NCBI GenBank assembly: GCA_001636675.1
Contig: AZGY01000001.1
Location: forward strand, 1,441,122-1,505,121
Source of the DNA: Moelleriella libera RCEF 2490
Lineage: Eukaryota > Ascomycota > Sordariomycetes > Hypocreales > Clavicipitaceae
DNA: 64,000 nt
Reading direction: 5' to 3'
Shown one piece after another: positions 22,717-34,200 of this stretch (its first letter is position 1; the number at the start of each line of letters is the position of its first letter). The notes beneath the pieces were generated by a model. That model had not been told where the DNA came from. It was given only the letters and a program-made list of their open reading frames with translations, and did no database searches. The position numbers and the translations under genes were made by a program.

Positions 22717-24774
22717 ATGGGGCCTCAGAACGCGACTGACAGCCTTACAGGCAATTATACGGCTCTGCATTCCGAGTCAAGCTCTTATGTCGCAGACAAG
22801 AGCTTTCTTCTGGGGGTGATTTTCTTGACATCACTCTTCGTGCTCTACTGGAAGCCTTCTGCTGGCGTCAAAGCACCATTCGTGAGCTACCGCTGGTCGT
22901 GGGAGCCGCCGCTCCTGGTCCACATTCGATATGTGTTCGGCGCCTCCACGATGATCAAGACGGGATATGAAAAGGTATGCGATCACCAGGATGGCTGGGA
23001 GGCCTCACATGAGCTGACCCCGTTGCGGCGCCGCAACCAAGTTCAGAGACTCGATGTTTTGGCTGTCGCGATATGACGGCGACGTTCTCGTCATATCGCG
23101 GAACCATCTAGACGACTTGCAAAACCGGCCACAGCGCGAATTGAGCGCCATACACGGACTGATAGAGGTGAGATTACCCGCCGTCAGAGTCTGGCTTGTG
23201 CTTTGAAACCGTCTCACTTCTCGTGGAAAGAACTTCGGTGGCCGTTACAGCGGCATCACCGCGCTCGGAGAAGATGATATCGGCGTGCGAGCACTTCTGG
23301 TGAGCTTCCGAGAACCCGATCACGTCAGCGACATAAGATGTTGAGAGTCGGGGCCCAGGCCAAATTCAACCACAACTTGCCCCAGTTGTACGGCGAAATG
23401 AAGGACGAGCTTGACTTTGCGCTCACCGAGGAGCTTCCACCGTGCCAAGGTATGCAAGAGAGAGACGCAGGCGACCCGGATGTTTGCTGACCAGTGAGTC
23501 GCTGATATCAATGCTGTAGACTGGGCCCCCATTCAGGCCATGCCCTTTCTCCTGCATTCGATCGAGCGGGTGCTCCATCGCGTCCTTGTAGGACCTCGGG
23601 TATGCCGCGATCCGAAATGGCTCGAGGCAGCATTTGGGCTGTCGCACAATGGTACGTGGTCTCTTGATCCAGCGTTGCAGTTCATCGACTGAGCCTAGGT
23701 CCGCAGTCGCCATCAGGCAGATTGCCATGAGATCCTTTCCGTTCTTCTTGCGGCCCCTGGTCAACCTCCTCATCCCGTGGACATGGAAGCTCGAGTCCTG
23801 CAAGCGCGCCGCAACAAAGATACTCCAAGACGAACTGGAGCGCCGGGCACGAGCCGAGGATGAGGATCCCGCCTACGTCAAGCCGTGCGACTTGCTGCAA
23901 GCCGTGGCCGACATGGCCGAGAAGGAGCGGTGCCGCGACGACACGAAGCGGATTGCGAACCAAGCCCTTCTTCTCCTCGCGGTCGCGGGACACAGCACTG
24001 CCGGCTCCGCGTCGCAGACCCTGCTCAACCTGCTGGCTCGCCCAGAGTACGCCGAACTGCTGCGCGATGAGGCCCTGACCATGCTGCGTGACGAAGAAAA
24101 CTGCTTCACAAGGAGCGGCATAGCGCGGCTGTGGAAGATGGACAGCTTCCTCCGGGAGTAAGCATGACTTTTTTCTCTATCCCGGCAGTATACACTACAC
24201 CGCGCGCGTTGCTGACCGTTTTGACGCCCAGATCTCAAAGGAGCACACCCGTCACCCTATGTACGTGGACCGCAAGAAGAACAAGACATACATTTGTGGC
24301 ACCAGCCCATGCTAATCGCGAGAGGCGCATCACGTAGTGGGATTCTTCCGGACCGTGATTGCTCCCAACGGCATCAAGCTGCAGGACGGCACGTTTGTGC
24401 CGCACGGCACGCGCCTCGCCATGCCCGTAGATTCAATCTCCCACGACCCGAATGTAGTGTCCAACCCCGACGAGTTCGACGGACTGCGGTGGTATAGGAA
24501 GCGCCGCGAGGCCGCGAGCGAGGCACAGAAGCACCAGTTCGTGTCCACGGACAAGGCGCACCTCCACTTTGGCTACGGCGTCTGGGCATGCCCCGGCCGC
24601 TTCCTGTCCTCTGACGTCCTCAAGATGCTGCTGACGACGCTGCTGCTGCGCTACGACGTCAAGCGCCCCGCGGGCACCAAGCTGCCCGAGACGAGGCACT
24701 TTCACGAATTTCCGCTCGGCGACCTGGGCATGTCGGTCCTGGTCAAGCAGCGCGACGACGCGCCGGTCTTTTGA
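22717..24774 (+). CDS. Cytochrome P450 at the idtM-proximal end of the IDT cluster (candidate IdtK)
   Basis: A haem monooxygenase that by position matches IdtK/LtmK/TerK, thought to oxidise the prenyl group added by the DMATS enzyme. The eight exons are 22717-22974, 23042-23167, 23231-23299, 23359-23449, 23520-23651, 23707-24157, 24232-24260 and 24338-24774, giving about 530 aa. The seventh exon is only 29 nt. It has an N-terminal anchor (FLLGVIFLTSLFVLYW), the I-helix LLLLAVAGHSTAGSASQTLL, ExxR in FLRESQRSTPV built across the small exon, and the haem loop FGYGVWACPGRFLSS. The exon pattern differs from the other two cluster P450s, so it is not a recent duplicate. Assignment to IdtK rests on neighbourhood and on the presence of a DMATS gene. 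Confidence 0.87.
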
Positions 24775-26102
24775 TGAGCCCGCGGCTGTGGCGCCGCGCA
24801 GAGAGCCGTCGAGAAGCGGCGTCGGTCGGTGGGAAGCCGCTGCCGGGGGAAAACAAAATCAGATCATGACGGGGACGGAAACGGCAAGAGCATGGAACGG
24901 GGCACACTTTGGCATCTGGAGATGCTGCGTATCGGCTCGTTCGCTCGCTTAGCCGCTCAATCCGAACATACTCTGCCGGTGGTCCCTCTGATTCGTTTCT
25001 TGCCGGTCCCCGAGATGTGGTTGTCTGGCCACAGCTAGGCGTCACCACCACCCCCATCCACCTGAAATATGGCATGAATCGAGCGGAGCGAGGCCGGCCC
25101 GCCGCAGGCGACCCCCGGTAGGGCCCCTGAGGGATCCGCTGAACAAGTCCTGCGCGTCCTCGGCCGGATTGGATCAAGTGAAAGTCCCTCCTCTCCTGAC
25201 ACAATGCTGCCTTCCCGTGTGGTTGACCGAGACATGGTCCTGGCGTCGCACTGCTGAGTTGCCCGCAGCGTTCCAGATGCCCTTGACTGACTGTAATATT
25301 TTCACCATCTCCCGGGAATCATCTTTTTGTGTAGACCGGCCCATGGTCATGGGAGCATGCTCATCATCATCATCATCATCATCATCATTCTTCTTCCAAT
25401 ACTCGAATTCTCTTTGCAGGTTGCGTAATCTTCCAGTCTGTAAGCCGAGTGCGAAGTGGTGATGATTCAGTGGCCTGTGTTCTCCAACGCACAAAGTGGC
25501 AAATACCGCAGGCATAACGTGTGTTGACTCCATGGTTCGTTCGATACATTCAAGAGGTATCGTGAAACAGGATCGCTCAGCCCTCTCTCTCTCTTCGGCG
25601 GAATTGCAAAGTATGTATTCCCTTCTGAACAACATTCACCAACATGAAGCTCCACGTCGGCGAGCAAATTGTTGTTTGAACTTTGATCAAGACTCGTGAT
25701 GGACTTCTGAGCATTCACAATCAGAGCTAGACACTTTTACGGAGACCCACGCAGATCGAATAGACTCTTTGACGAAGTTCTACAGAATAGCACTCTCAAA
25801 ACGTCGCTGACTTTGCTCCGGGTGCCGGACGTATGGCAAACCAGCGCGATCGACGTCAGAGATGACTAGCTGAATGCGCCATCCGCGGAGGAGGCGCATC
25901 GAGACGATCAAGAAGAAAAGCATCCGTGCGCTGCTCTGCGTGACATTGCCGATCGAAAGTAGAAATCTTGGATGCTCCTTTGCCATAGCGAAGCAAATCC
26001 CCTCGAAAGGCATGCGGCACGAAAGGAGCCATCACGATGCGGCCAATGCAAACACTAGATACAAATCGATGTTGGACAGAAAACAGCAAAGTATTTCCCA
26101 GT
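24775..26102. other. Intergenic region at the IDT cluster boundary
   Basis: About 1.3 kb between the last IDT gene and the LysM gene. It contains one copy of a GC-rich dispersed repeat (about 25078-25130) and an ATC trinucleotide run (about 25360-25389). No gene is recognised. This gap marks a natural end to the cluster. Confidence 0.5.
25078..25130 (-). repeat. Isolated copy of a GC-rich dispersed repeat
   Basis: The segment containing GCCCGCCGCAGGCGACCCCC followed by GGTAGGGC matches, in inverted orientation, copies near 62.69 and 62.89 kb and, in direct orientation, the copy near 63.42 kb. It sits just beyond the last IDT-cluster gene. The flanks (gagcggagcgaggcc) also match. Its last part has diverged. 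Confidence 0.75.
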
Positions 26103-28285
26103 TTAGATCTTCTGAACGGTAAAATTATCCACCACTGCCCCAGTTCCGAAAACACGGACCCCAGCCATACCCTTCTGGTAGCTTGAGTCGCGGTGCTGGA
26201 TGTACTGGACGCCGTCGACCCAGACGATCAAAGAATCGTCAACAGCACGCACCTTGATCCGATAGGTTTGATGAACGCGGATGCCGATGTTGTTCTGAGA
26301 AAGCAGCTGCCAGCCGCCGTCGGCCCGGCCCAGGACGATCTTGTTGGAGGCGTCGATGCCGACGTAGTAGCCGTGGTAGGCGTCAGGGCCGCTGCTGATG
26401 CCCGTGGCACGCACCAGGAAACCAGCGTTGCTGTTGTCGCCACCGCGCGTTATGGAAACGTCAGCCTCGAGCACAAAGTTCTCAAAAGTGGCCTGGTATG
26501 CGATCTTGCCGCTGGCAACATCGCCGGCCACCATCTCGCCGGTGCGGGCGTCGAAGCCGCCGTCGTAGATTTGCCAGTTGACCAAGTTGCGCCCAAAGTC
26601 ATCAAAGACAACCGGCGAGACGATCACGCTGTCAAAGACGGCTTCGGTCTCGTGCGTGCGCACACCGACCATGCCGGACCGGAACGTGCCGTCGCGGACG
26701 GTCAGTGCGGGACGGTCCATGTCGTTGACGTAGATGGCGATCTGGTCGCCCGTGGCCAGCGCCTTCATGGCGAAGGGGGTGTCGGCGGAGATGCCGCTGA
26801 CCCTGGCGCGGCCCAGCTCTCTCCAGTCGTTGTTGACGCGGCCGAGGACCAAGTCTCCGTTCGGGCTGACGCCGGCAAAGTAGCCACGGTACTGGTCGGC
26901 GCCCTGGCCGATTTCTGTGGCGCGGAACACGATACCGGCGTTGCCCGAGCGGCCCGAACGCAGAGTCACGCGCGATTCGAACGCAACGTCATTGAATTTG
27001 ACGCCGTAGTAGGCCTTGTTGCTGAAAGAGGTCAGGGCCAGAGCCTTGGACGAGGTGTCGGCGCTGCCCTCCGCGACGATCCACTGGTTCGTGGTACCGT
27101 CATCAAAGCGAAAGCTGCGGATTGGGTCAACGCAGGCCCAGGTTTGGCCAAACATGCGGGAACAGTCGCTGCCGGCGCGGGGATTCCAGTCCGTCAGGTC
27201 GGAAACCGTGATGCCGTAGCGGGAGGCAATATCCTGACAGCTCTGGCCAGACTCGACAAAATGGAACTTGATGCATGAGTCGATCATGCCAGGCTGAGTG
27301 GGAGACGGGGTCGTGACACTGAGAATCCGTAAGCCTCTGTCCAACAACACATGAACCTTCGGGGCGGTGTTGTACGTACGCGTTGGGCGGCGCCGCTGGC
27401 TTGCCGGGCTGCGGGCCAAGAACACCGACACAGGCATACGCGTTTGCCCAGAGCCCTGTGCACTGAGAACCGACGTTAGGATTCCACTTGGCAAAGTCTT
27501 CGATGCTGATGCCGTAGTTGGCGGCAATGCCCGCGCAGTTATCGCCTTCCTTCACAAAGTAGAACCTGTTGCAGTTCTCGACCATGCCGGGCTGGGTCGG
27601 CCGCGGCGTGGCAACGCCATTGCCACCGGGAGTCGTAGTCGTCGGCACGTCTGTCGGACTGCTGGGCTGCTTCAGAATGCCGACGCAAGCATATGTGTTT
27701 GCCCACAAGCCGGTGCACTGGTCGCCAACCCTGGGATTCCACCTCTCAAAGTCTTTCACGCTGATGCCGTTGGAGTAGGCGACATTGGCGCAATTGTCGC
27801 CCTCTTTGACGTAGTAGAACTTGTTGCAGTTATCTACCATGTTAGGTTGAGTCGGTAAAGGTGTCGACACGCCATTGCTGGTGGGAGCAGTGAGCGACGC
27901 AGGCTGGGTGGCCGTGCTTCTGGGAAGAAGACCATGGTTGGCTTCGACGCAGTACGAGTTGCCAACCTTCATACCGCTGCAATCATCCTGAGCAAGGGGA
28001 TTCTGCACCCACGTCAGTTCGGAGGCGGAAACATGAATGTCTCCCATTGACTAGTTGGGAACTCACCCAGTCGCGGAAGTCCTTTGCTGATAGGGACCAG
28101 GCAGCTTGAAGACTGTCACAGGTCACGGAATCATGCGTCTTCTCCGCCCATGAGATGCAGTTTGGTGCAGTACCAGGGTCGACCGTGCCGGCAGGCGTCT
28201 CACTCCGCCTGAAGCGGTTGTGAGGGCTGGCCGAGGCAGCCGGGACGACGAACAGTCCGCTCAGAAGAGCCCGCGAAAGCTGCAT
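26103..28285 (-). CDS. Secreted multi-LysM protein with two C-terminal lectin/DUF1080-like domains
   Basis: Likely a secreted chitin- or glycan-binding protein. The exons are 28285-28067, 28002-27380 and 27318-26103, giving about 685 aa. A signal peptide (MQLSRALLSGLFVVPAASA) is followed by a KEX2-like basic pair in NRFRRSE. Four LysM-type modules follow, around residues 38-90, 120-172, 185-237 and 255-307. Each has the fungal cysteine pattern and a DxxxWNP core, for example KDFERWNPRVGDQC and EDFAKWNPNVGSQC. Thr/Pro-rich linkers separate them. The C-terminal half has two related modules of about 165 aa, each with NAGxxxRATxI...Y.GY..G motifs typical of concanavalin-like 3-keto-disaccharide hydrolase (DUF1080) folds. 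The N-terminal LysM module is spliced through its core. The intron phases fit. The role in host masking or wall binding is inferred. Confidence 0.85.
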
Positions 28286-29010
28286 GGCGTGTGCTTGTAC
28301 TACCGGACCTCATCTAAGAAATGTCCACCACAAAAGACTACAAGTTCTGACAGACGTCGACTTATATACCATTTTGACCGCCCGTGGAGGATCTCCGCCA
28401 TACTGTATGTAGAACGCCGTGCCGACCCATTATCGGGGTCTGAGGATGTATCGGTGGGCACCAAGCTCATGAATATCCTTGTACAAACGGAACCTCGGTC
28501 TAAACTAACATGGAATGAAGTTCCGAAAAGATTCTTGAACCATTTGTCCCTTCATGAGAGTGTTGGTGCGGTAGGTCAGCCCATAGCCTCATATCTGTGA
28601 CAAACAGCTAATTTCCCCATGCAGGAACACGCAGCACGCTCCGCTTGGCAGACATTCGGTGAACCGAGAACCTTTCCTGTTGACGCACTCAATGAATCGG
28701 CCGCACAGTGACCTTGAGGGCCTGGTAGCCGCAGCGTTGCTCGTCAAGTTCCCGAAACGGGTTGACACGTTATGTAAACTGCGGTCGACGTACATGATAT
28801 TGACGGCACTCATTTGAGGCTGACACGGTGAGGTTACATGGGCCAATCTGCAACCCGCCAATCATTCTGAAAGTGTTGGGTCATATGACTGTTGCGAACC
28901 ACGGTTCGGAGCCTCACGTGCGACCGGCGATGCCACATTGTGCGCGAGCCGTTACTGCCTTCGCTTTCTCTTGTCCAACGACGGCTCTTGATCCCAGCCG
29001 TACATGGGGC
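28286..29010. other. Intergenic region, no gene recognised
   Basis: About 725 nt forming the LysM gene promoter side. It has no recognisable gene, only overlapping short frames. Confidence 0.4.
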
Positions 29011-30225
29011 TCAAGCACTGCCAGAAGCCCGGCACCATCTTGTCGCCACACTCAACGATGAACACGAATGAGGGACTAAGCGTAGGGAACAGATCCATCG
29101 GCACGGCGCGCTGAGCGACTGGACTGGAATAGCTAATGGCCTTCTCCGCCTGACCACCGCCATTATTCGAAGCTGTACAGCCTCATAGTCTAGTATTGCA
29201 CGCGTCTCTGGATGCCTCTGTAACAGTGGCGAGCTATCAATCAGATCAGCTAGACGCTCGTTCTTCTCATCGAGCGCATCGACGTCCGCTCCTTTGGCCA
29301 GTAAAACAACTGCGACCCCGACAGCGCCATGGAAGACGGCCCAGTGAAGCGGAGTGCTGTCTTTGATGACTGCAAGTGGCCTCGTGCTGTCGTTTGAGCA
29401 GAGACACGCCTCGACGCGGCAGCCCCAAACATCGACCTCCGGGCTCGACGCTGATTGACAGCTGGGCGTCTGAATAGCCAACATAGTGGCCGAGAATTGA
29501 CTGACACGCCTTTGGCGACAAATTCCCCAGCAAGTCTTGCCACTTCATCGTCACTGTTGTCGCCGTCGTCTGGGTAAAGAGACAAGCAGTGCAGGGGTGT
29601 CCAGCCCTCATGTGTGGAAGTGAGAGGATCGGCTTCATGATCTAGGAGAATCCGAGCCGCCTGCAGTATTTTGTGCTGGCTGAGCGGAAACTTTTTGGTC
29701 GCGGTCGACGGGACCAGCGCACACATCAACGGCGTCCAGCCATTGTCATTAGTCGCATTGACTTTTGCGCCGGACGATGACAGGAATCGCAGTATGTCGG
29801 TCTTTTTGCCAGCTGCAGCCCAGTGCAGAAGTGTCTCCCCGCTGTTGTTCTTGAAGGAATTGCAGTTCGTCGTTGCATCGACTATCCGCTGGCAGACCTG
29901 CGGCGTAGATGGAGAAGATGTGCATGTCGGAGCCAAACGCGGCGTGGTGTAGGGGCGTATTACCGAGATGATCCTGAATCGTGGCGGACGCGCCACATTG
30001 CAACAACATTCGAATACCTGCTTCGTGGAAGCAGCGCCGAGGACTTTTCTTGACCAGTACTGGTGACCCCAGATGGTGAAGGGTAGTTGCCTCTTTCGAG
30101 TCTCGTCCGTCAGGATCAACGCCTTCTTCGAGGAGCGCCTTGAGAGCTCCAACCTTGTCCGCCCATGCCGACGTTTCGACGACGAGATTTGCTCCGAAAT
30201 TCATGGCGTCTGGGTCGGCCCCCAC
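29011..30225 (-). pseudogene. Ankyrin-repeat protein gene with reading-frame breaks
   Basis: Translation of the minus strand gives clear ankyrin repeats, but they fall in three frames. Frame one, from 30225, contains LLEEGVDPDGRDSKEATTLH and GNTPLHHAAFGSDMHIF. Frame two continues with SGETLLHWAAAGKKTDILRF and NGWTPLMCALV. Frame three holds DSTPLHWAVFHGAVGVAVVL and LLAKGADVDALDEKNE. The first change, near 29897-29904, has no plausible intron and looks like a 1-nt insertion. The second, near 29470-29500, could be either a 39-nt intron or another shift. It is therefore most likely a degraded gene, or one with sequencing errors. Repeats of this kind are common lineage-specific genes in Sordariomycetes, so function is not assigned. 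Confidence 0.65.
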
Positions 30226-30542
30226 GTTTACGATTTTTCTTTTGCTTTTTCTAAATTTTTTTAAAAAAAAAAAGCCATCATTTTCTAGGAGTCATTCAAG
30301 AGAAAAGTCAGGGCTGGGATTCGCAGTACCACATGGCTGCGGCAACGCATGTAACATTAAAGAATTTTCCTTTGTAGTACACTCTATCGAACTTGAGCCT
30401 CAAACAAATGACAAGATCGTACTATACAATGAAGATCCGTTGCCTGATCATTCGCACACGCAGAGTCCAATCTAACACGCTCAATCATCGTCATTCCCCC
30501 GAATTCGGCACTCATCAGGCAAGAGACTGTCGCCACAGCTTC
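30226..30542. other. Short intergenic region
   Basis: About 320 nt with an A/T run at 30236-30274. It lies upstream of the ankyrin gene and downstream of the repeat-protein gene. No gene is seen. Confidence 0.35.
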
Positions 30543-31250
30543 TTACTGGGAGGCCTGGGCGAGACCCTCCTTGGCCGCCTGAATGGCCTCCCCGGCGGAT
30601 CCGACGTCACCACCTTGGGCCTTACCGGGCTTGATCTTCATGATGTGGCCCTCCTTGGCCTTGAGGAGCGCATCGCTGGCCTCCTTGATGCTCTCGCCCG
30701 CATTAGCGCCCTCGAAACCCTTGCTCGGGGCCTTGGGGATCTTGGCAATGTTGCTCTCGGCCCTGGCTTGCACCTTCTTGGGCGTGTCGAATTTGGTATC
30801 GCCGCGCGCACCGAACTCGGGCTTCTTGCTGGCCAACTCCTCGAACTCGTTCAACCAGGTCTTGATGTTTTCGTACCCGGAGCCGCCCTCGGTTCCTTGA
30901 GCCTGGCCGGCGGGCTTGCCGACCTGGCCGGGGGGGCCAGGCAAGAACTTCTTGTTGCCGCGGGCACCGAACTCGGGCTTCTTGCTAGCCAGCTTCTCGA
31001 ACTCGGCCAACCAGGTCTTGATGTTCTCGAAGCCAGAACCGCCCTCGGTTCCCTGGGCCTCGCCGGCGGGCTTGCCGACCTGGCTGGGAGGGCCAGGCAA
31101 GAATTTCTTGTTGCCTCGGTTAGGGGGAGGGGTGGCGGGGGCGGCCTCAGAGGCACCAGCAACGGCTCCGGCTCCGGCGACCGGGCTGGCGTTGAGAACG
31201 GCGGGCGCAAAGGCCAGCATGGCCATGGCGATTTCGCTGGAGAACTTCAT
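30543..31250 (-). CDS. Small secreted protein with 52-residue tandem repeats
   Basis: A single-exon gene of 235 aa and unknown function. The ATG at 31250 was chosen because it starts a signal peptide (MKFSSEIAMAMLAFAPAVLN, cleavage likely after the following ASP/VAG region). The mature protein has an Ala/Pro linker, then two near-identical 52-residue repeats. Each begins GNKKFLPGPP, passes through QGTEGGSG and ENIKTWL, and ends KKPEFGAR. A third, degenerate unit begins RGDTKFDTPKK. The C terminus is Lys/Ala-rich. There are no cysteines in the mature region and no Lys-Arg pairs at the repeat borders. It is likely secreted, but there is no domain I can name. A cell-wall or effector-like role is only a guess. 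Confidence 0.75.
   Translation of the reverse strand: MKFSSEIAMAMLAFAPAVLNASPVAGAGAVAGASEAAPATPPPNRGNKKFLPGPPSQVGKPAGEAQGTEGGSGFENIKTWLAEFEKLASKKPEFGARGNKKFLPGPPGQVGKPAGQAQGTEGGSGYENIKTWLNEFEELASKKPEFGARGDTKFDTPKKVQARAESNIAKIPKAPSKGFEGANAGESIKEASDALLKAKEGHIMKIKPGKAQGGDVGSAGEAIQAAKEGLAQASQ
30808..31119 (-). repeat. Two-copy 156-nt coding tandem repeat
   Basis: The interval holds two direct copies with a 156-nt period, exactly 52 codons, inside the secreted-protein gene. Differences between copies are mostly single substitutions. A third, diverged copy lies toward the 3' end. Confidence 0.8.
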
Positions 31251-34200
31251 CTTGCCGGTTTGAGGGTGGAAGGGTTTTGGAAGGCTGGGAGAGTCTTGCG
31301 AGTCTGGATCAGGGGCGGTCTGGTGGAGGCTGGTGATGAGTGCGCGACGCCGCGGGTGGTGAATGCTGTTGTGTGAGTGATGCTGATGGTGGAAATCCGT
31401 TTTTGGAGGAGATTCAGCAGATCTTTTATCCACGGGAGATCTGATTCTCTAGAAATTTCCAAAGCAGTCTTCCATCACGCTGAATTACCAGCCCAGTGGC
31501 TCCTTGACGTGACTTCGAAAGAGATCTCTGATTCACGCACTCACCCAGTGATTGGACGTGTAAATTGATCGGCCGATATGACGTGATGCTCTCAATACGC
31601 ATAAGCTGTCAAAGCACTTTCAGCTTCTGCAAAAGACGGGCATTCGTTTCACGTGTAGTAATGACACGAGACGGTGCAATACGGGAATGCTGGCAAGCCG
31701 CGTCCGGTGCCGACTTCCATCGCGAGATACGATATATCCTCTGATCCACATCGAAAAGGCTTGGAGAGAGAGCGGCCAAGCCCACACGCCCGGCAATGTT
31801 GCTAGATCACGCATATTGCCCAACCCATGCTTGCTTCGCCGGCAATGAGTCGCCATCCAACTAAAAGTTAGCGTGGCGATGATACGGGCCAGGTGCGGAT
31901 CGGATCTTCAATAGAGGCTGTGCCTGCAGGGCAAGCTGACATGACGAGACCTTGAAGATCAGGCACGACAAGTCTAGACTGGGATCCATTTGAGAGTTGA
32001 ATAGATGAAGCCGGTTCCAATTTTGGAGCCCTCGGTCGACAACATTATCGCGCAAAGACTTGCACGCAGGTTAGGTCATGTGCCTACTTGCATATGATAA
32101 CAGCGCGATGACCTCGATGAACGGCCAAACTGCATATCACGAGAGCAGAGGAGATGCGCAATCAATCGTGGTGGCACTGACGTCTGGTTTGGCCCCTTGC
32201 TGTCAGCCAATATGAAGGGCAATCTTCCCCTTAAATCGCGCGGTGGCCAGATCTCGCCACGTGATAGGTAAATAATATGCTCTTGTCTTATGTATAATCT
32301 CAGTTAAACTTAGAGGCCGTCTACTTATTACAATAAAAGTAGTCGAATTATTAGGCATTAGCAGTAGTGGTAATAGTGGTAGAGGAGGAGGAGGAGGCAG
32401 CCTGTCTTCCATTATAGCCACCCTTGGCTCCTCCTCCTTCTTTGAAGCCAAGCAATAACTAGGTTAATTGCTAAAAAAAGGCAATTACTCTCATGAAAGC
32501 AGAAAAAGAGATAAAAATAAGATAAAAGGTAAAGACCTAATGGGAAGTAGTGGGGAACTCCCCGATCTTAGGAGGGAGCCTGTCCGCTAGGAAGGGCATA
32601 ATGCATTAATATTGAGTCAAGCTTGGTGATAATACATAGGGCTACGCAGGACGTCCTAAGCTGCAACCACTAAGTCGTATCACACTATAACTATATGACA
32701 TAGTATGCGGTCCGTTCGAGAACACGGGCGCACGGGGGATATTGCACTCAAGTCAGGAGAAGCCATAGCATGAGATGAGTGGAGCTCAGTTGATGGAGGC
32801 AATTCAGGCACACACGCACGTCTCAATTGGAAGAGATGACTTGTCGCGACTCGCGGCCGTCAACCCGTCAGTCCTGTCACGGCACGCATAAACTCCAGGC
32901 TAGTAGCCCGACTCGGGCCGTGTTCTAGTCTGAATGTGTCTAGTCTGAATGTGCCTCGCGAGATGAAGCTCATGGCTCGGCCAGGAGAGAGAGGCCTCAT
33001 CCATCCATCACCTGCATCATCGGCTGGCATGCCCGTCTGGACGATTTCGATCAAGACGATGCTGCACGGAAAGAAAACATGCGTTGGGCCAGCTCGTGGG
33101 TGCGGTTTCTTCTTCTCGCCTTCAGTATCAGGTCTCCGGCTGTTTCTTTCCACGCTCCTCGAAGCACAGCATGACTCGAGACAGCCGGGCTCAGCACAGA
33201 TATCGTGGTTCACGTCTGAGCGTCGATTAAGCACTCTGGCCCAAATTGTGGAAGATGGATGAGTTTGACAGCTTCAGATTGTAAGAACAGGCTTTCGTGA
33301 GTGATAAATTGGTACTTGCAATATAGGCTCCGAACGATGGCAGCAATTGAGATCGCTGCGAAGTCAAGTCCGAGCGCAGGGGCCTCCGCAGTCACGATCA
33401 AACAAAACTCACCAGATCGCTCCGATCGGTGCCTCTTCTTAGGATGCGGTTGTGGTCAAGTGCCATGTCATTGGCATCCCTGACGAAAAAGTCCATTCCA
33501 TTCCAAGCTCATTGACGTCGCTGGGGTCTTCGAATACGCGGGCCCCTTCTTTCGAATTGCATCGCCTTGACTTGACGTGACTTGAGTTCACCTCAAGGCG
33601 CAATAGATTTCTTTCCCCTTCAAAACTGTACAGCGGTCTAGAGCAAAGCCCAAGTCGCATGAGATTGTCTCAGAACCTGGGTCCAGCCCTCAGAGTTCAC
33701 AGATTGTGGATCTTCAAGATTCCATCGAGTCGACTCGGGAAACCGCAGCGAAAGAGTGGGATCAACTCAAGGGACATCTTACCGTACGGGAATGGGCATC
33801 AAATTGATCCAAAGATGAAACTCGTATATTGATTGGTCCAACGTGCAATATGACATTGCTCAGGCGCATGACGCAATATCCGACTTTTCTCGGGAAAACT
33901 TCGCAGACTTCGCCCGCCGCGCCTGATTCACTCGTCGAGTCATGAGTCTCGGTCGCGTTTATTTCCTCTACAACGACAATTTATTTCAGGAAGAGAGACA
34001 ACTCGACTATACGCGTCGTTTGATCACAGCTGTGCAGCGTAGATGTCTGTGCGTTTGCCACTGCGTTCTGCGCCCCAGACGATGCCGAATGGCTCAAGGC
34101 AAGCAAGTGCCAAGCTTGTGTTGGCAACTTGCCGCAGATGATTAATGGCTGCTATAAGGTTTAATTGAACACGGCGTCTGCAGCGGCGCATAAGCGCTCT

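Noticed and set aside
26193..27278. 361-codon plus-strand frame opposite the LysM gene
   Set aside because: Mirror of GC-rich codons of the real minus-strand gene. It has no domain, while the minus strand has clear LysM and lectin motifs.
30543..31250. Ustiloxin/phomopsin-type (dikaritin) RiPP precursor
   Set aside because: Repeats and a signal peptide are suggestive, but there are no Lys-Arg sites at repeat borders, no Tyr-centred core peptide, and no UstY (DUF3328) or tyrosinase gene nearby.
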